64,000 nt of DNA from Natrinema sp. SYSU A 869 (GTDB lineage Archaea; Halobacteriota; Halobacteria; Halobacteriales; Natrialbaceae). The notes below the pieces were generated by a model. The model did not search any database. It worked only from the letters and a program-made list of their open reading frames with translations, and was not told where the DNA came from. Position 1 is the first letter of the stretch. Every line of letters begins with the position of its first letter. A program made the position numbers and the translations under genes. Location of the stretch: positions 1 to 64,000 of the forward strand of contig NZ_CP082249.1 of NCBI RefSeq assembly GCF_019879105.1, given 5' to 3'. Shown here one piece after another: positions 1 to 8,485 of the stretch.

Positions 1-878
1 GGCGGCCATCGCCAGCAGGTGGAGGACGGCGTTGGTCGAACCGCCGACGGCGACCTGTAGCGCGATGGCGTTCTCGAAGGACTCCTTCGAGAGGAAATCG
101 GAGGGCTTGCGTTGCTCTTCGACGACCTCGACGGCGAGTTCGCCGCTCTCGCGGGCGACCTCGTAGCGGTCGTCGTCCTCTGCGAGGGGTGAGGAGGACC
201 CGAGCGGCGCGAAGCCGATGGTCTCGGAGATGGAGGCCATGGTGTTAGCGGTGAACATGCCGCCACAGGAGCCAGCGCCGGGACAGGCGTTGCGCTCCAT
301 CTCGTCGAGTTCGTCCCCGGACATGTCGCCGTCCGCCACGGCACCGACGCCTTCGAAGAGGCTCTGGACCGTGATCTCCCGCCCTCGTGCTCGCCGGGCA
401 TGATCGAGCCGCCGTACAGGAAGACCGAGGGGAGATCCGTCCGGATCGAGGCCATCATCATCCCAGGCATGTTCTTGTCGCAACCGCCGATCGTCACCAG
501 CCCGTCCATACGCTCACCGAAGGAGACGAGTTCGACGGAGTCGGCGATGAGCTCTCGAGAGATCAGCGAGGCCTTCATCCCCTCGGTCCCCATGGAAATG
601 GCGTCGGAGATGGTGATCGTCCCGAACTCGATAGGCATGCCGCCGGCTTCATCGACCCCCTCGAGCGCTGCGTCGGCGACGTCGTCGAGGTGGACGTTAC
701 ACGGCGTGATATCGGCCGCCGGATTCGGGATGCCAATCATCGGCGCACCGAAGTCCTCGTCATCGAATCCCATCGCGCGGAACATCGCACGGTGAGGGGC
801 CTTATCCGGCCCCTCCGTCACTTCGCGACTCCGCAACTGCTCGTCTTTCCCGTAGTCGAACTCGTCGTCGCTGCTCAT
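1..878 (-). pseudogene. ilvD: Dihydroxy-acid dehydratase, 5' part, frameshifted
   Basis: IlvD dehydrates 2,3-dihydroxy acids in the common valine/isoleucine/leucine pathway and carries an Fe-S cluster. The ATG at 878 opens [11 protein letters not shown] and the gene runs off the left edge, so about 290 residues are present. Family segments are plain: [26 protein letters not shown] (cluster Cys), [15 protein letters not shown] and [13 protein letters not shown]. The frame slips near 384: the sequence reads GEHEG, and the expected continuation [11 protein letters not shown] is found one frame over, as if one base of a C doublet were missing. Either this is a sequencing error or the gene is inactive. 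A TATA-like box 26 bases upstream suggests a leaderless transcript. The family call is secure; whether the gene is intact is not. Confidence 0.88.
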
Positions 879-898
879 GGTCTGATCTTGATTCGCAC

Positions 899-908
899 GG
901 GTATAAGT
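899..908 (-). promoter_or_regulatory. TATA box of ilvD
   Basis: On the minus strand this reads AACTTATAC, centred about 26 bases before the ATG at 878. That is the archaeal TATA-to-start distance, so transcription should begin at or next to the start codon. Confidence 0.5.
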
Positions 909-1247
909 TACCCTTTCTCGGCCAATCGTTCGTGGGAGTTCGGACCGGACGAACACGTTCGCCCGGTCGACCGGGGTCGTCGTCCGAACGACTCGGATTC
1001 GAAGCCAGACCGTCGGATTGACGTCGCGGAGATGGCCCCAATACGTCGACCGGTGCGAGCGATAGAATCGCTGTTCCCCGCCGAACTGCGCTGCTCTCCG
1101 TCGCTGACCCGTCCGGAACTGCCAGTGCAGACGTAATTCTTCGCGAATTAGTCGCGATACTGTCTCTATAACCGATATTCGCTACCGCTAATTACAACGG
1201 TTATTCGCCCTATATATATGTATGATGAAATAGTACCTCATATTTTC
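909..1247. other. Intergenic region between ilvD and the amylase gene
   Basis: About 340 bases between divergent genes. Apart from the ilvD TATA box and the amylase TATA box near 1210-1219, I see no gene. The open frames here are the low-quality type that GC-rich DNA throws up on the opposite strand. Confidence 0.5.
1210..1219 (+). promoter_or_regulatory. TATA box of the secreted amylase gene
   Basis: CTATATATAT lies about 30 bases upstream of the ATG at 1248. An ATG at 1218 lies inside this box and is therefore unlikely to be the start. Confidence 0.5.
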
Positions 1248-2564
1248 ATGACAGAGGATAACGACCGGTCCTCCAAGCAGAGCACCGAGAGAACGATCAG
1301 CAGACGGACCCTCGTTCGGGGAGCCGCGATCGCCGGACTCTCGCTTGCCGGTGCGGGAGCCGCTTCGCCAGCCGCGGCCGCCGGCGAGCGGGTGTTCTTT
1401 CAGTACTTCCACGAGACGTGGCCGACGATCACGGACGATCTCTCGCGGGTCGCCGACCGCGGCTACGACGGCGTCTGGATTCAGGCACCCCAGGAGAGCG
1501 AACTGACGTGGGAGGAACAGGACGGTCGAAACGATCCGCCGCTGGGCTACCAGCCCGTCGACTTCCGTTCCTTCGACAGCGAGTTCGGCACCGAAGACGA
1601 CCTGCAGCGACTCATCAACACTGCACACGAACACGGCCTCGAGGTGTACGTCGACTGCGTGATGAATCACATGGCCGCGAACCGTGGCTATGACTTCCCG
1701 CAGTTCGGCGAGGAGCACTTCCATACCGATGTCGGATCGATCGACAACTGGGATGACGAACATCAGGTTGAACACGGCAACCTCCTCGGGCTGAAGGACT
1801 TGGCGCAACTCGAGAGGCATGGCCACGAGGACACCGCGCCGTACGTCCGCGAGCAGCTATACGAGTACATGCAGAAGATCGCGAGTTTCGGCGCGGACGG
1901 CTACCGGTACGACGCGGTCAAGCACGTCGAGGCCGAGTTCTGGGACCAGTACGCCAACTCCTGGGCCGACGAGTTCAACATGAACCGCGTCGGCGAGGTG
2001 TTCGACGGGGGCGTCGACTACGTACAGAATTACATTGACACCGGCATGGACGCCTTCGACTATCCGCTGTACTTCGTGCTGAATGATGTCTTCGACTACG
2101 GAGATATGAGTCAACTCGAGGGAGCGGGCGTCACGGCGCAGGACCCGTGGCACGCCTGGCCGTTCGTCCAGAATCACGACGAGGGCGCGCCGCCGCAGTA
2201 CCACCTCGCACATGCCCACGCCCTCACGATCGAGGGGACGCCGATGGTGTACAACCTCTATCCGGACGAGATCCTCGACGACGACGCGATCACCAACATG
2301 GTGTGGGTCAAGACGAACCTCGCCGGCGGAGCGACCTACTGGCGGCACACCGACGCCGACCTCGCGATCTACGAGCGGGAAAACAACCTGCTCGTCGGGC
2401 TCAACAACAACACTGACGAGTGGCGCAGCGAGTGGGTGTCTACGACCTGGAGCGACGAGTCGCTCAACGACTACAGTGGCACCGTCGACGATGTCACGGT
2501 CGACGACAATGGCTGGGTCGAGGTCTCGGTACCGCCAGAGGGGTGGGTGTTTTACGCGCCGTAG
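1248..2564 (+). CDS. Tat-exported GH13 alpha-amylase
   Basis: 438 residues. The N-terminus has a twin-arginine signal (SRRTLVRG followed by a hydrophobic Ala/Gly-rich stretch ending SPAAAAG), so the enzyme is exported folded and acts outside the cell on starch. The four GH13 regions are present: DCVMNH (about 136-141), GYRYDAVKH with nucleophile Asp about 222, GEVFDG with acid/base Glu about 250, and FVQNHD (about 306-311). The size fits a simple A/B/C-domain amylase without a starch-binding module. A frame-compatible ATG at 1218 sits in the TATA box, so I prefer 1248. It probably feeds the maltodextrin uptake genes at 15-25 kb. Confidence 0.9.
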   Translation: MTEDNDRSSKQSTERTISRRTLVRGAAIAGLSLAGAGAASPAAAAGERVFFQYFHETWPTITDDLSRVADRGYDGVWIQAPQESELTWEEQDGRNDPPLGYQPVDFRSFDSEFGTEDDLQRLINTAHEHGLEVYVDCVMNHMAANRGYDFPQFGEEHFHTDVGSIDNWDDEHQVEHGNLLGLKDLAQLERHGHEDTAPYVREQLYEYMQKIASFGADGYRYDAVKHVEAEFWDQYANSWADEFNMNRVGEVFDGGVDYVQNYIDTGMDAFDYPLYFVLNDVFDYGDMSQLEGAGVTAQDPWHAWPFVQNHDEGAPPQYHLAHAHALTIEGTPMVYNLYPDEILDDDAITNMVWVKTNLAGGATYWRHTDADLAIYERENNLLVGLNNNTDEWRSEWVSTTWSDESLNDYSGTVDDVTVDDNGWVEVSVPPEGWVFYAP

Positions 2565-2662
2565 TGATCGTCACGAGCGGCGGTCGCTCCCTCGGGCGGC
2601 GGTCGCCCCGTCGCCTTGCCACCGTCGAAATCCCCTTGACTGCGGTCCCCGTACGCCGCGAC

Positions 2663-3640
2663 ATGGCGACCGTCACCGCGGGTGCGAGACTCCACGTCGG
2701 CTTCCAGAACCTCTCGCTGGCTCGCGAGCGACTCTACGGCGGTATCGGTATCGGACTCGCGGAGCCGCGGGTCACCGTCACCGCCGAACCCGCCGCGTCC
2801 ATCGAGGCCGATGATCTGCTGGTTCGGGAGTACGCGAGCCGTGCCGTCGATGTCCTTGACGTCTCAGGCGTCGCCGTCGCGCTGGAGGCGTCTCTCCCGC
2901 GCCACGTCGGCCTCGGAAGTGGGACCCAACTCGCGCTCGCCGTGCTCACGGCGACGGCGCGAGCACACGGCCTCGAGCCGCGGATCCGGAATCACGCGCC
3001 AGCGATGGGCCGTGGCGGTCGCAGCGGCGTCGGCGTCGCGACCTTCGAGGATGGCGGCTTCGTCGTCGACGCCGGTCATCCGACGAACCGGTTTACCACC
3101 GAGCCGCCGGCGGAGGGCGACTGGACGGTACCGCCGGTCGTCGCCCGCCACAACCTTCCCCCCGAGTGGCGGTTTCTAGTCGTCGTTCCGGACGCCGAAC
3201 CCGGTCGGAGCGGCGACGACGAGGACGCAAGCATGCGCGCCGTCGTCGAACGCGCTGACCCCGCCATCGCCGACGAAATCGCCGGCGTCGTCACCCGCAA
3301 ACTACTGCCGGCCGCCGCTGCCGGCCGCCTCGAGCCCTTCGGCGAGGCCATCGCCGAAATCGGCCGCAAGAACGGTGCCTGGTATGCCGACGCCCAGGGC
3401 GGCGTCTTCCGACCGCCCGCAGGCGAACTGGTCGAAGCGCTCGAGGAGTGTCAGGTCCTCTCGGGCGTCGGTCAGTCGTCGTGGGGGCCGGTCGTCTACG
3501 GCGTGACCGATACCGCCCACGCCGCCGAAGCCGAAGCCGCGGCCCGAGACGCGCTCGCTGATCGCGAGCTCGAAGGGCGAGTTATTCTTGCCGAAGCTGC
3601 GGAGACCGGGGCTCGAGTTCGGACTGACGGTTCAGTGTAG
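2663..3640 (+). CDS. GHMP-superfamily protein, beta-RFA-P synthase-like
   Basis: 325 residues from the ATG at 2663; the longer open frame starts inside the amylase gene and its first 80 codons look non-coding. MATVTAGARLHVGF and the Gly/Ser ATP-loop-like segment LPRHVGLGSGTQLAL match the GHMP fold and the family of beta-ribofuranosylaminobenzene 5'-phosphate synthase, which makes the first committed intermediate of methanopterin. Haloarchaea are not known to use methanopterin, so the true substrate is uncertain. The late segments GRKNGAWYADAQGG and LSGVGQSSWGPVVYG are also conserved-looking. The gene lies 99 bases after the amylase stop and is probably transcribed separately. Confidence 0.72.
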   Translation: MATVTAGARLHVGFQNLSLARERLYGGIGIGLAEPRVTVTAEPAASIEADDLLVREYASRAVDVLDVSGVAVALEASLPRHVGLGSGTQLALAVLTATARAHGLEPRIRNHAPAMGRGGRSGVGVATFEDGGFVVDAGHPTNRFTTEPPAEGDWTVPPVVARHNLPPEWRFLVVVPDAEPGRSGDDEDASMRAVVERADPAIADEIAGVVTRKLLPAAAAGRLEPFGEAIAEIGRKNGAWYADAQGGVFRPPAGELVEALEECQVLSGVGQSSWGPVVYGVTDTAHAAEAEAAARDALADRELEGRVILAEAAETGARVRTDGSV

Positions 3641-3703
3641 CCGACTGTTCTGGCGGACCACCGCTGCCACAACAGGTAAACGGATCCGACCGGACGAACC
3701 CGT

Positions 3704-4546
3704 ATGGAGCGGATGCCGCTCGGAATCTCGCGGCTCGACCGGATGATCGGCGGCGGCGCACCCACCGGGAGCGTCGTCCTGCTGGCCGGCGAATCTGGCG
3801 CGGGCGCACGCGAATTCTGCTATACGAGCGCCGCGATGAACGGACTCGTCGACGCCGATCCCGACCTGTTCGACCTCTACTACGGGGACCTCGAGCCGAA
3901 CGTGACGGTTCCCGAGGACGTCCACTACGTCTCGTTTACCGACGAGCGACGCGCCGTCGTCAGTGAGATGGCGTTCGTCATGGACGACGACCTCGTCGAT
4001 GCCGGGATGAACGACGTTGGATTCGTCGAGTTCGCCGAGGAGTACTTCCAGCTAACGCCGGTTCCGACGGACTGGTACGCCGATGGCATGGCCGACATCA
4101 CCGAACTGGGGAGTCACAACGAGCGCACCGACGTCCTCGAGGCGCTGGGGGAGTACCTGACCGAGCACGCGACGGACAGTCTCGTCGTGATCGATTCCGT
4201 GACGGATCTGGTCGCAGCGGCCGACGATCGGCTCGGCTGGTCGGATCTAACAGTTCTGCTAAAGGGGCTCAAACGCGCCTCACACCACTGGGGCGGCGTG
4301 ATCCTCCTACTTGTCAACTCCGAGCTGCTCGGGCCGACCGAGCTGGGGCGGCTCAAGGAGGCCACCGACAGCACCCTGCTGTTCGAGTGGGAGAGCGGCG
4401 GCTCGGAGCGCGCCCGCACGCTCGTTGTCGAACAGTTCAGGGGCTGCTCTCCCGGCTCGAGGACGAGGACATCGTCCGATTCGAGACCGAGATCCACGAC
4501 GGCGGCTTCGATATCAGTAACGTGCGCAAGATCCGCTGAGGCGTGA
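3704..4546 (+). CDS. RecA/KaiC-like ATPase of the HTR-like family, C-terminus frameshifted
   Basis: A single RecA-fold domain. It opens MERMPLGISRLDRMIGGGAP, typical of KaiC/RadA-like archaeal proteins, then a degenerate Walker A (GESGAGAREF) and a Walker B-like strand (DSLVVIDSVTDLV). Proteins of this type are predicted signalling or DNA-associated ATPases; the partner is unknown. As read, the product ends in about 35 Ser/Arg/Thr-rich residues that look out of frame. From about 4442 the next frame reads LLSRLEDEDIVRFE... and ends NVRKIR at a TGA at 4537-4539, which is the natural C-terminus. One base of a C doublet appears to be lost near 4442, so the intact gene would end at 4539. Confidence 0.75.
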   Translation: MERMPLGISRLDRMIGGGAPTGSVVLLAGESGAGAREFCYTSAAMNGLVDADPDLFDLYYGDLEPNVTVPEDVHYVSFTDERRAVVSEMAFVMDDDLVDAGMNDVGFVEFAEEYFQLTPVPTDWYADGMADITELGSHNERTDVLEALGEYLTEHATDSLVVIDSVTDLVAAADDRLGWSDLTVLLKGLKRASHHWGGVILLLVNSELLGPTELGRLKEATDSTLLFEWESGGSERARTLVVEQFRGCSPGSRTRTSSDSRPRSTTAASISVTCARSAEA

Positions 4547-4623
4547 CTCGCGGTTCCGACCGGTGAACTCAGCGGCTGAGTTCGAACCAAGCCTTATCCG
4601 TCCGATATCCCTACTACGGGCAG

Positions 4624-5487
4624 ATGTCGAGCCAGGACCGCGACGAGGGCGGCGTCTCGTTTACACTCGCCGCCGAGGTCGACGACTGGCTGACTGAGGA
4701 AGCGGCTCGGCGCGGCGAGACCCGCGACGAGCGCTGTCGGCGGCTGGTGACCGCCGCACAGCGCGTCGCGACCGACGACGATCTCGAACTCGCCGATCGC
4801 GACGAACTCGTCGCGCTACGGAGCCAACTCGAGGCCCAGCGCGAGGAGTTCACTGACCTCCTCGAGGACGTCCGCGATCGGGTCGTGGAAGTCAAACGCA
4901 ACGCCGACGGGAAGGCTCCCGCGGAACACGACCATCCCGACCGGCCGACCGACGATGATCTGGCGGCCCTCCGCGGGGAGGTCACCGCCCTCGAGCGGAC
5001 CGTCGACGGCGGATTCAACAATTTCGGGACCGTTCTCGAGGATCTCATCGCAGAGACCGACGAACTCGCCGACCGATCGATGCTGCTCGCTCAGGCCGTC
5101 GTCGACCTCCGCGAGCACCGCGACGAGCGCGCCGCTCGGCAGCGCCGTCGGGCAGCGGCAGACGACCTCAAGCTGGCGGCCAACCGTCTCGGGATCCGAA
5201 CGGCGATGTGTGTGGACTGCTCCTCGAGCGTCGATATCGCGTTGCTGACCGCTCCCGAGTGTCCCCACTGTGCCAGTGGCTTCACCGATGTCGAGGATCG
5301 ATCGTCGATCTTCGGCTCCCACCGGCTTCTGACCGGAGAGCCACCGGCGCTCGAGGGGTGCGTCGAGTCGTCGGCCGAATCGCCACCGGACGCGATCTTC
5401 GAGGCTGCCGAGACGGAGGCCGAAGCCGCGGACGACGGCGCCGGGACGCCAACCCAACCGACCGATTCTGGAGAGGGAAGTCGATGA
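4624..5487 (+). CDS. Uncharacterised coiled-coil/zinc-ribbon protein
   Basis: 287 residues. Residues about 10-45 (VSFTLAAEVDDWLTEEAARR then ETRDERCRRLV) resemble a ribbon-helix-helix or small helical DNA-binding unit. Residues about 60-180 are heptad-rich and highly charged, predicted coiled coil. A zinc ribbon follows (CVDC, then CPHC, about 200-222), and the tail is acidic and low in complexity. The stop overlaps the ATG of the next gene (ATGA at 5484-5487), so the two are translationally coupled. I do not recognise a characterised family; regulator or structural chromatin factor are guesses. Confidence 0.7.
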   Translation: MSSQDRDEGGVSFTLAAEVDDWLTEEAARRGETRDERCRRLVTAAQRVATDDDLELADRDELVALRSQLEAQREEFTDLLEDVRDRVVEVKRNADGKAPAEHDHPDRPTDDDLAALRGEVTALERTVDGGFNNFGTVLEDLIAETDELADRSMLLAQAVVDLREHRDERAARQRRRAAADDLKLAANRLGIRTAMCVDCSSSVDIALLTAPECPHCASGFTDVEDRSSIFGSHRLLTGEPPALEGCVESSAESPPDAIFEAAETEAEAADDGAGTPTQPTDSGEGSR

Positions 5488-5999
5488 CCGATCGAGCACG
5501 GTCGGCCGACGAAGACGGTGTCGAGTTCACACACAACGAGACCGGCGGCTCATCGACCGATGACGACACCGATCCCGCCCGCGATGTGAGCGATCAACCG
5601 GAGCCGCTCGCCGATCTGGCGGCGACCGTCGAGGGAACGGATGACGCCGATCGCTCGCGGTTGAGCGCGCCCGATTTCGACGATCTGTTCGATCGACAAG
5701 ACAGCACCGAGATCGACGGCGACCGACTCTGGGAGCGACTCGAGGCGGACGATCCGGACGCCGCGCTCAGTCCGGACGGTCCGGGTGCCGCGTCCGCTCC
5801 GGACGACCGAGAGACCCACGAGATCGACAAGCGGTCCTACTGCCAGGGATGTGACCACTTCGCCGACCCGCCCGCGGTTGCCTGCGATCACGAGGATGCC
5901 GAGATCCTCGCCGTTCCGACGATGACGACGTTCCGAGTCGCGGACTGTCCGTTCATACTTGACGAGTCGCTCGAGGGCGAGGACGATAGTAGCCACTGA
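5484..5999 (+). CDS. Uncharacterised acidic protein with C-terminal Cys/His site
   Basis: 171 residues from the ATG at 5484, which overlaps the previous stop by four bases. The first about 115 residues are acidic and probably disordered. The C-terminal 50 residues carry CQGCDHF, CDH and DCPF, a likely zinc site. The longer open frame upstream belongs to the frame shadowing the preceding gene. The coupled arrangement suggests that the two proteins work together; no function can be assigned. Confidence 0.65.
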   Translation: MTDRARSADEDGVEFTHNETGGSSTDDDTDPARDVSDQPEPLADLAATVEGTDDADRSRLSAPDFDDLFDRQDSTEIDGDRLWERLEADDPDAALSPDGPGAASAPDDRETHEIDKRSYCQGCDHFADPPAVACDHEDAEILAVPTMTTFRVADCPFILDESLEGEDDSSH

Positions 6000-6174
6000 C
6001 AGTCACTGCATACCCGATCGCACGACGGTAGCGCGGTTCGGAGCGAGCAACGTAGGTGAGAACCGTGGACTATGCGATCGGCGTGTACACCGTTTCAGTT
6101 GGTACTATTGTCCGACGCCGAGAGCGGGCGGCCGACTGGAGTGTTTTTGCGTGCCGAGTCCGTACACCACTGAT

Positions 6175-6504
6175 ATGCAATTCTGTGACGACTGCGGTTC
6201 GATGATGAAAGCACGGGGCGATCGAATGGTCTGTACGAGTGATGACTGCGGGGCCTCGAGCGAGCGGGATCGCGAACAGGAAGACGCGTTCGTCACGACG
6301 GAGTCCCAAACCGACGGTGACGTGATCGAATCCAGCGAGGAAGCGAACTTCGAGGGCAAACCGAAGGCGACGGACGTCATCTGCGACGAGTGCGGTGCCG
6401 AGGAAGCGTGGTACACTCTCAAGCAGACCGCCTCGGCCGACGAACCGCCGACGCGATTCTTCAAGTGTACCGACTGTGGGAAGCGCTGGCGGGAGTACAA
6501 CTGA
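6175..6504 (+). CDS. tfs: Transcription factor S (RNA polymerase cleavage factor)
   Basis: 109 residues. TFS, the archaeal counterpart of TFIIS, rescues stalled RNA polymerase by stimulating RNA cleavage. The N-terminal zinc ribbon is MQFCDDCGSMM with a second Cys pair (CTSDDC). The C-terminal ribbon has CDECG and FFKCTDCGKRWREY. The catalytic Asp-Glu pair of the acidic hairpin is present in SADEPPT, so the protein should be active. The ATG at 6175 gives the canonical N-terminus; the upstream extension of the frame is not part of the family. Confidence 0.9.
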   Translation: MQFCDDCGSMMKARGDRMVCTSDDCGASSERDREQEDAFVTTESQTDGDVIESSEEANFEGKPKATDVICDECGAEEAWYTLKQTASADEPPTRFFKCTDCGKRWREYN

Positions 6505-6521
6505 GTCCGGGTATCAAGACG

Positions 6522-6576
6522 ATACTGATACAATACTGATATAATACTGATACAATACTGATACGATACTGGCACG
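6522..6576. repeat. Five tandem 11-bp repeats (ATACTGATACA)
   Basis: Starting 18 bases after the TFS stop, ATACTGATACA occurs at 6522 and 6544, with variants at 6533 (ATA end), 6555 (CG end) and 6566 (more diverged). The period is exactly 11 bp, close to one helical turn, so the same face of DNA is repeated. No gene overlaps it. The rest of 6505-6801 holds only the upstream region of the cupredoxin gene. Confidence 0.9.
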
Positions 6577-6801
6577 CGCTTGTCCCGAGCGTGTTCCCTC
6601 TCGAGACGACGACTCGTCGATAGTTCTGCTTCGTATCGGGTTTCGCGCCGAAATTCTCTGTTTCAGACGTCGGGCGTTGCTCTCGCGGAGGCAGTGTGCA
6701 ATATCGTCCGAACGCGTAACATGATCCTATAAATGACACTCATTCATAAAGAAGAGATTAGTCGTGCAATGGTCCCATACACCTACTCTCGAACAAGGTA
6801 G

Positions 6802-7539
6802 ATGGTGACCATGGACCGCAGACAGGTTCTGAAAGCGGCCGGTGTAACGTCGACAATCCCCCTCGCAGCCGGGCTCGGCGCGGCAGGCGGTGATGATAGC
6901 CGTGGCGAGGGACGGGAACAGCGAGCGTGTCCGCAGCCGAACTGCATCCATCCGGTGCTCGGCTATTCGGGCCTCGAGGGCGACGAGCAACTGCCACGAT
7001 CGCTCCGGCCCGATCACGCGGTCGAGTTGGAAATACGGCCACAAGAGGGGCGACCGGTTCCGGAGTTCTTCTTCGAGCCGACCGGACTCTTCGTCGAGCC
7101 CGGTGACGTCGTCCAGTTTCGGCTCGCGACGCCCGACCATACCGTCACCGCGTACCATCCCCAGCACGGTCGGCAGCGCCGCGTCCCGGAAGGGGTGCCG
7201 CCGTTCTCGTCGCCGGTGTTGGGGATGAATGCGTTCTGGCTGTATCGGTTCGACGAACCCGGTGTTTACGACGTACTGTGTTCGCCCCACGAGATCTTCG
7301 GCATGGTAATGCGGATCGTTGTCGGGGAGCCGACGGCCGATTTCGGCCCAGAGGGGGCTGTCGAAACCGAGGGCGGCGAAGTCGAACTCCGCCCGCCGGC
7401 GCTCACCGCAGAACTGGTCTACGCCGATCCGAACATGGAGCCGGCGACCATCGCGGAACAGGGATCGATCAGCTGGGACGACCTCGCAGCCGAGAGCAAA
7501 CAGCTCCTGGTCGAGTTCCCCGAGCCACCGGCGGAGTGA
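6802..7539 (+). CDS. Tat-exported cupredoxin-domain protein
   Basis: 245 residues (242 if the ATG at 6811 is used; MDRRQVLKAAG is the usual Tat-type opening). After the signal, a plastocyanin-like domain spans about 70-175. Its type 1 copper ligands are visible: His in TPDHTVTAYHP and the C-x2-H-x4-M loop CSPHEIFGM. It probably works at the outer face of the membrane, carrying electrons or binding copper. A close paralogue lies at 62.0-62.9 kb; both share FEPTGL, VPPFSSPV and MRIVVGE. It is preceded by the 11-bp repeat array and stands alone. Confidence 0.82.
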   Translation: MVTMDRRQVLKAAGVTSTIPLAAGLGAAGGDDSRGEGREQRACPQPNCIHPVLGYSGLEGDEQLPRSLRPDHAVELEIRPQEGRPVPEFFFEPTGLFVEPGDVVQFRLATPDHTVTAYHPQHGRQRRVPEGVPPFSSPVLGMNAFWLYRFDEPGVYDVLCSPHEIFGMVMRIVVGEPTADFGPEGAVETEGGEVELRPPALTAELVYADPNMEPATIAEQGSISWDDLAAESKQLLVEFPEPPAE

Positions 7540-7667
7540 GATCGCGGTCGGGTGCATACCCTCACCCGACCCGACGACCTGAATCGACTCGAGCCGGGGC
7601 TCGGCGAATAGTATGCTGCATGATACCAATGGGCAAGGAATAAGCGATGGCCTTCCGTACTGCGCGT

Positions 7668-8398
7668 ATGGACGCGATAGAACGGCCAACGTTTGCGTCC
7701 GAAGCCAGCAGACGCATTTATGAGTACGTCGAACGGCACGGAACCGTCGAACGGCACAAAGTACTGGACATCGTGTCCCTCCCGGCCGAGGAGTTTCGAA
7801 CACGCCTCGAGGAGCTGAAATCGGACGGCTACCTCGAAGACGACGGCGGGACCCTTCGGATCGCACTCGAGTTCGGTGCCGTCGAGAAACACGAGTTAGG
7901 CGAGTTCACCGTGACAGTTCGGCCCGCTCAACAGGCGGATTTCGATGGCCTCGTCGATACCATTCGTGACGTCACGGCCGAAGAGACGTACGTCGTCGCC
8001 GAGACGGTTGCCGAACAACTGTTGTACGAAACGCCGTCACCAGACACAACACGGTACAGTCTCGGCGGTTCTTCGTCGCGACCGTTGACGGCGATGTCGT
8101 CGGCTGGACCCACCTCGATCTCCAGCAGGTTGATCCGGTGCGGGAGGTCGCCCAACAGACCGTCGGCGTCCGCGACGCCTATCGGGGCAACGGGATCGGG
8201 AGCACACTCTTGCAGCGAGGGGTCGAGTGGGCCGAAGCGAACGGCTACCGGAAACTCTACAACAGCGTCCCCGTCGTCAACGATACCGCACTCGAGTTCC
8301 TGACCGTCCACGGCTGGGACACCGAGGCGATCCGCAGGGACCACTACACGATCGACGATGAGTACGTCGACGAGGTGATGATGGCATACGAGTTGTAG
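7668..8398 (+). pseudogene. Winged-helix/GNAT acetyltransferase, frameshifted
   Basis: The N-terminal about 70 residues (MDAIERPTFASEASRRIYEY, then SLPAEEFRTRLEELKSDGYL) look like a winged helix-turn-helix. A GNAT domain follows, with the acetyl-CoA loop VGVRDAYRGNGIGSTLL in the last third. The frame breaks near 8063: the first frame degenerates into Ser/Arg-rich sequence, while one frame over RFFVATVDGDVVGWTHLDLQ continues the fold through 8398. One base of a C doublet seems lost (CTC-CGG-CGG expected, CTCGGCGG read). If the break is a sequencing error, the intact product is about 243 residues. An ATG at 7647 is an alternative start. Confidence 0.75.
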
Positions 8399-8485
8399 CC
8401 GTCGCCGGCGAGAGCGCCGTGTCGATCGGTCCCCGAACCGGGGCGCAACGTTCACATCCGTTCGGACGAATCGATCGGTAGACGA

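Noticed and set aside
6522-6576. Tandem repeat as a CRISPR array
   Set aside because: Units are 11 bp and adjacent, with no spacers and no cas genes nearby.
380-8070. Frameshifts as programmed recoding
   Set aside because: They occur in unrelated housekeeping genes without slippery heptamers; base loss fits better.
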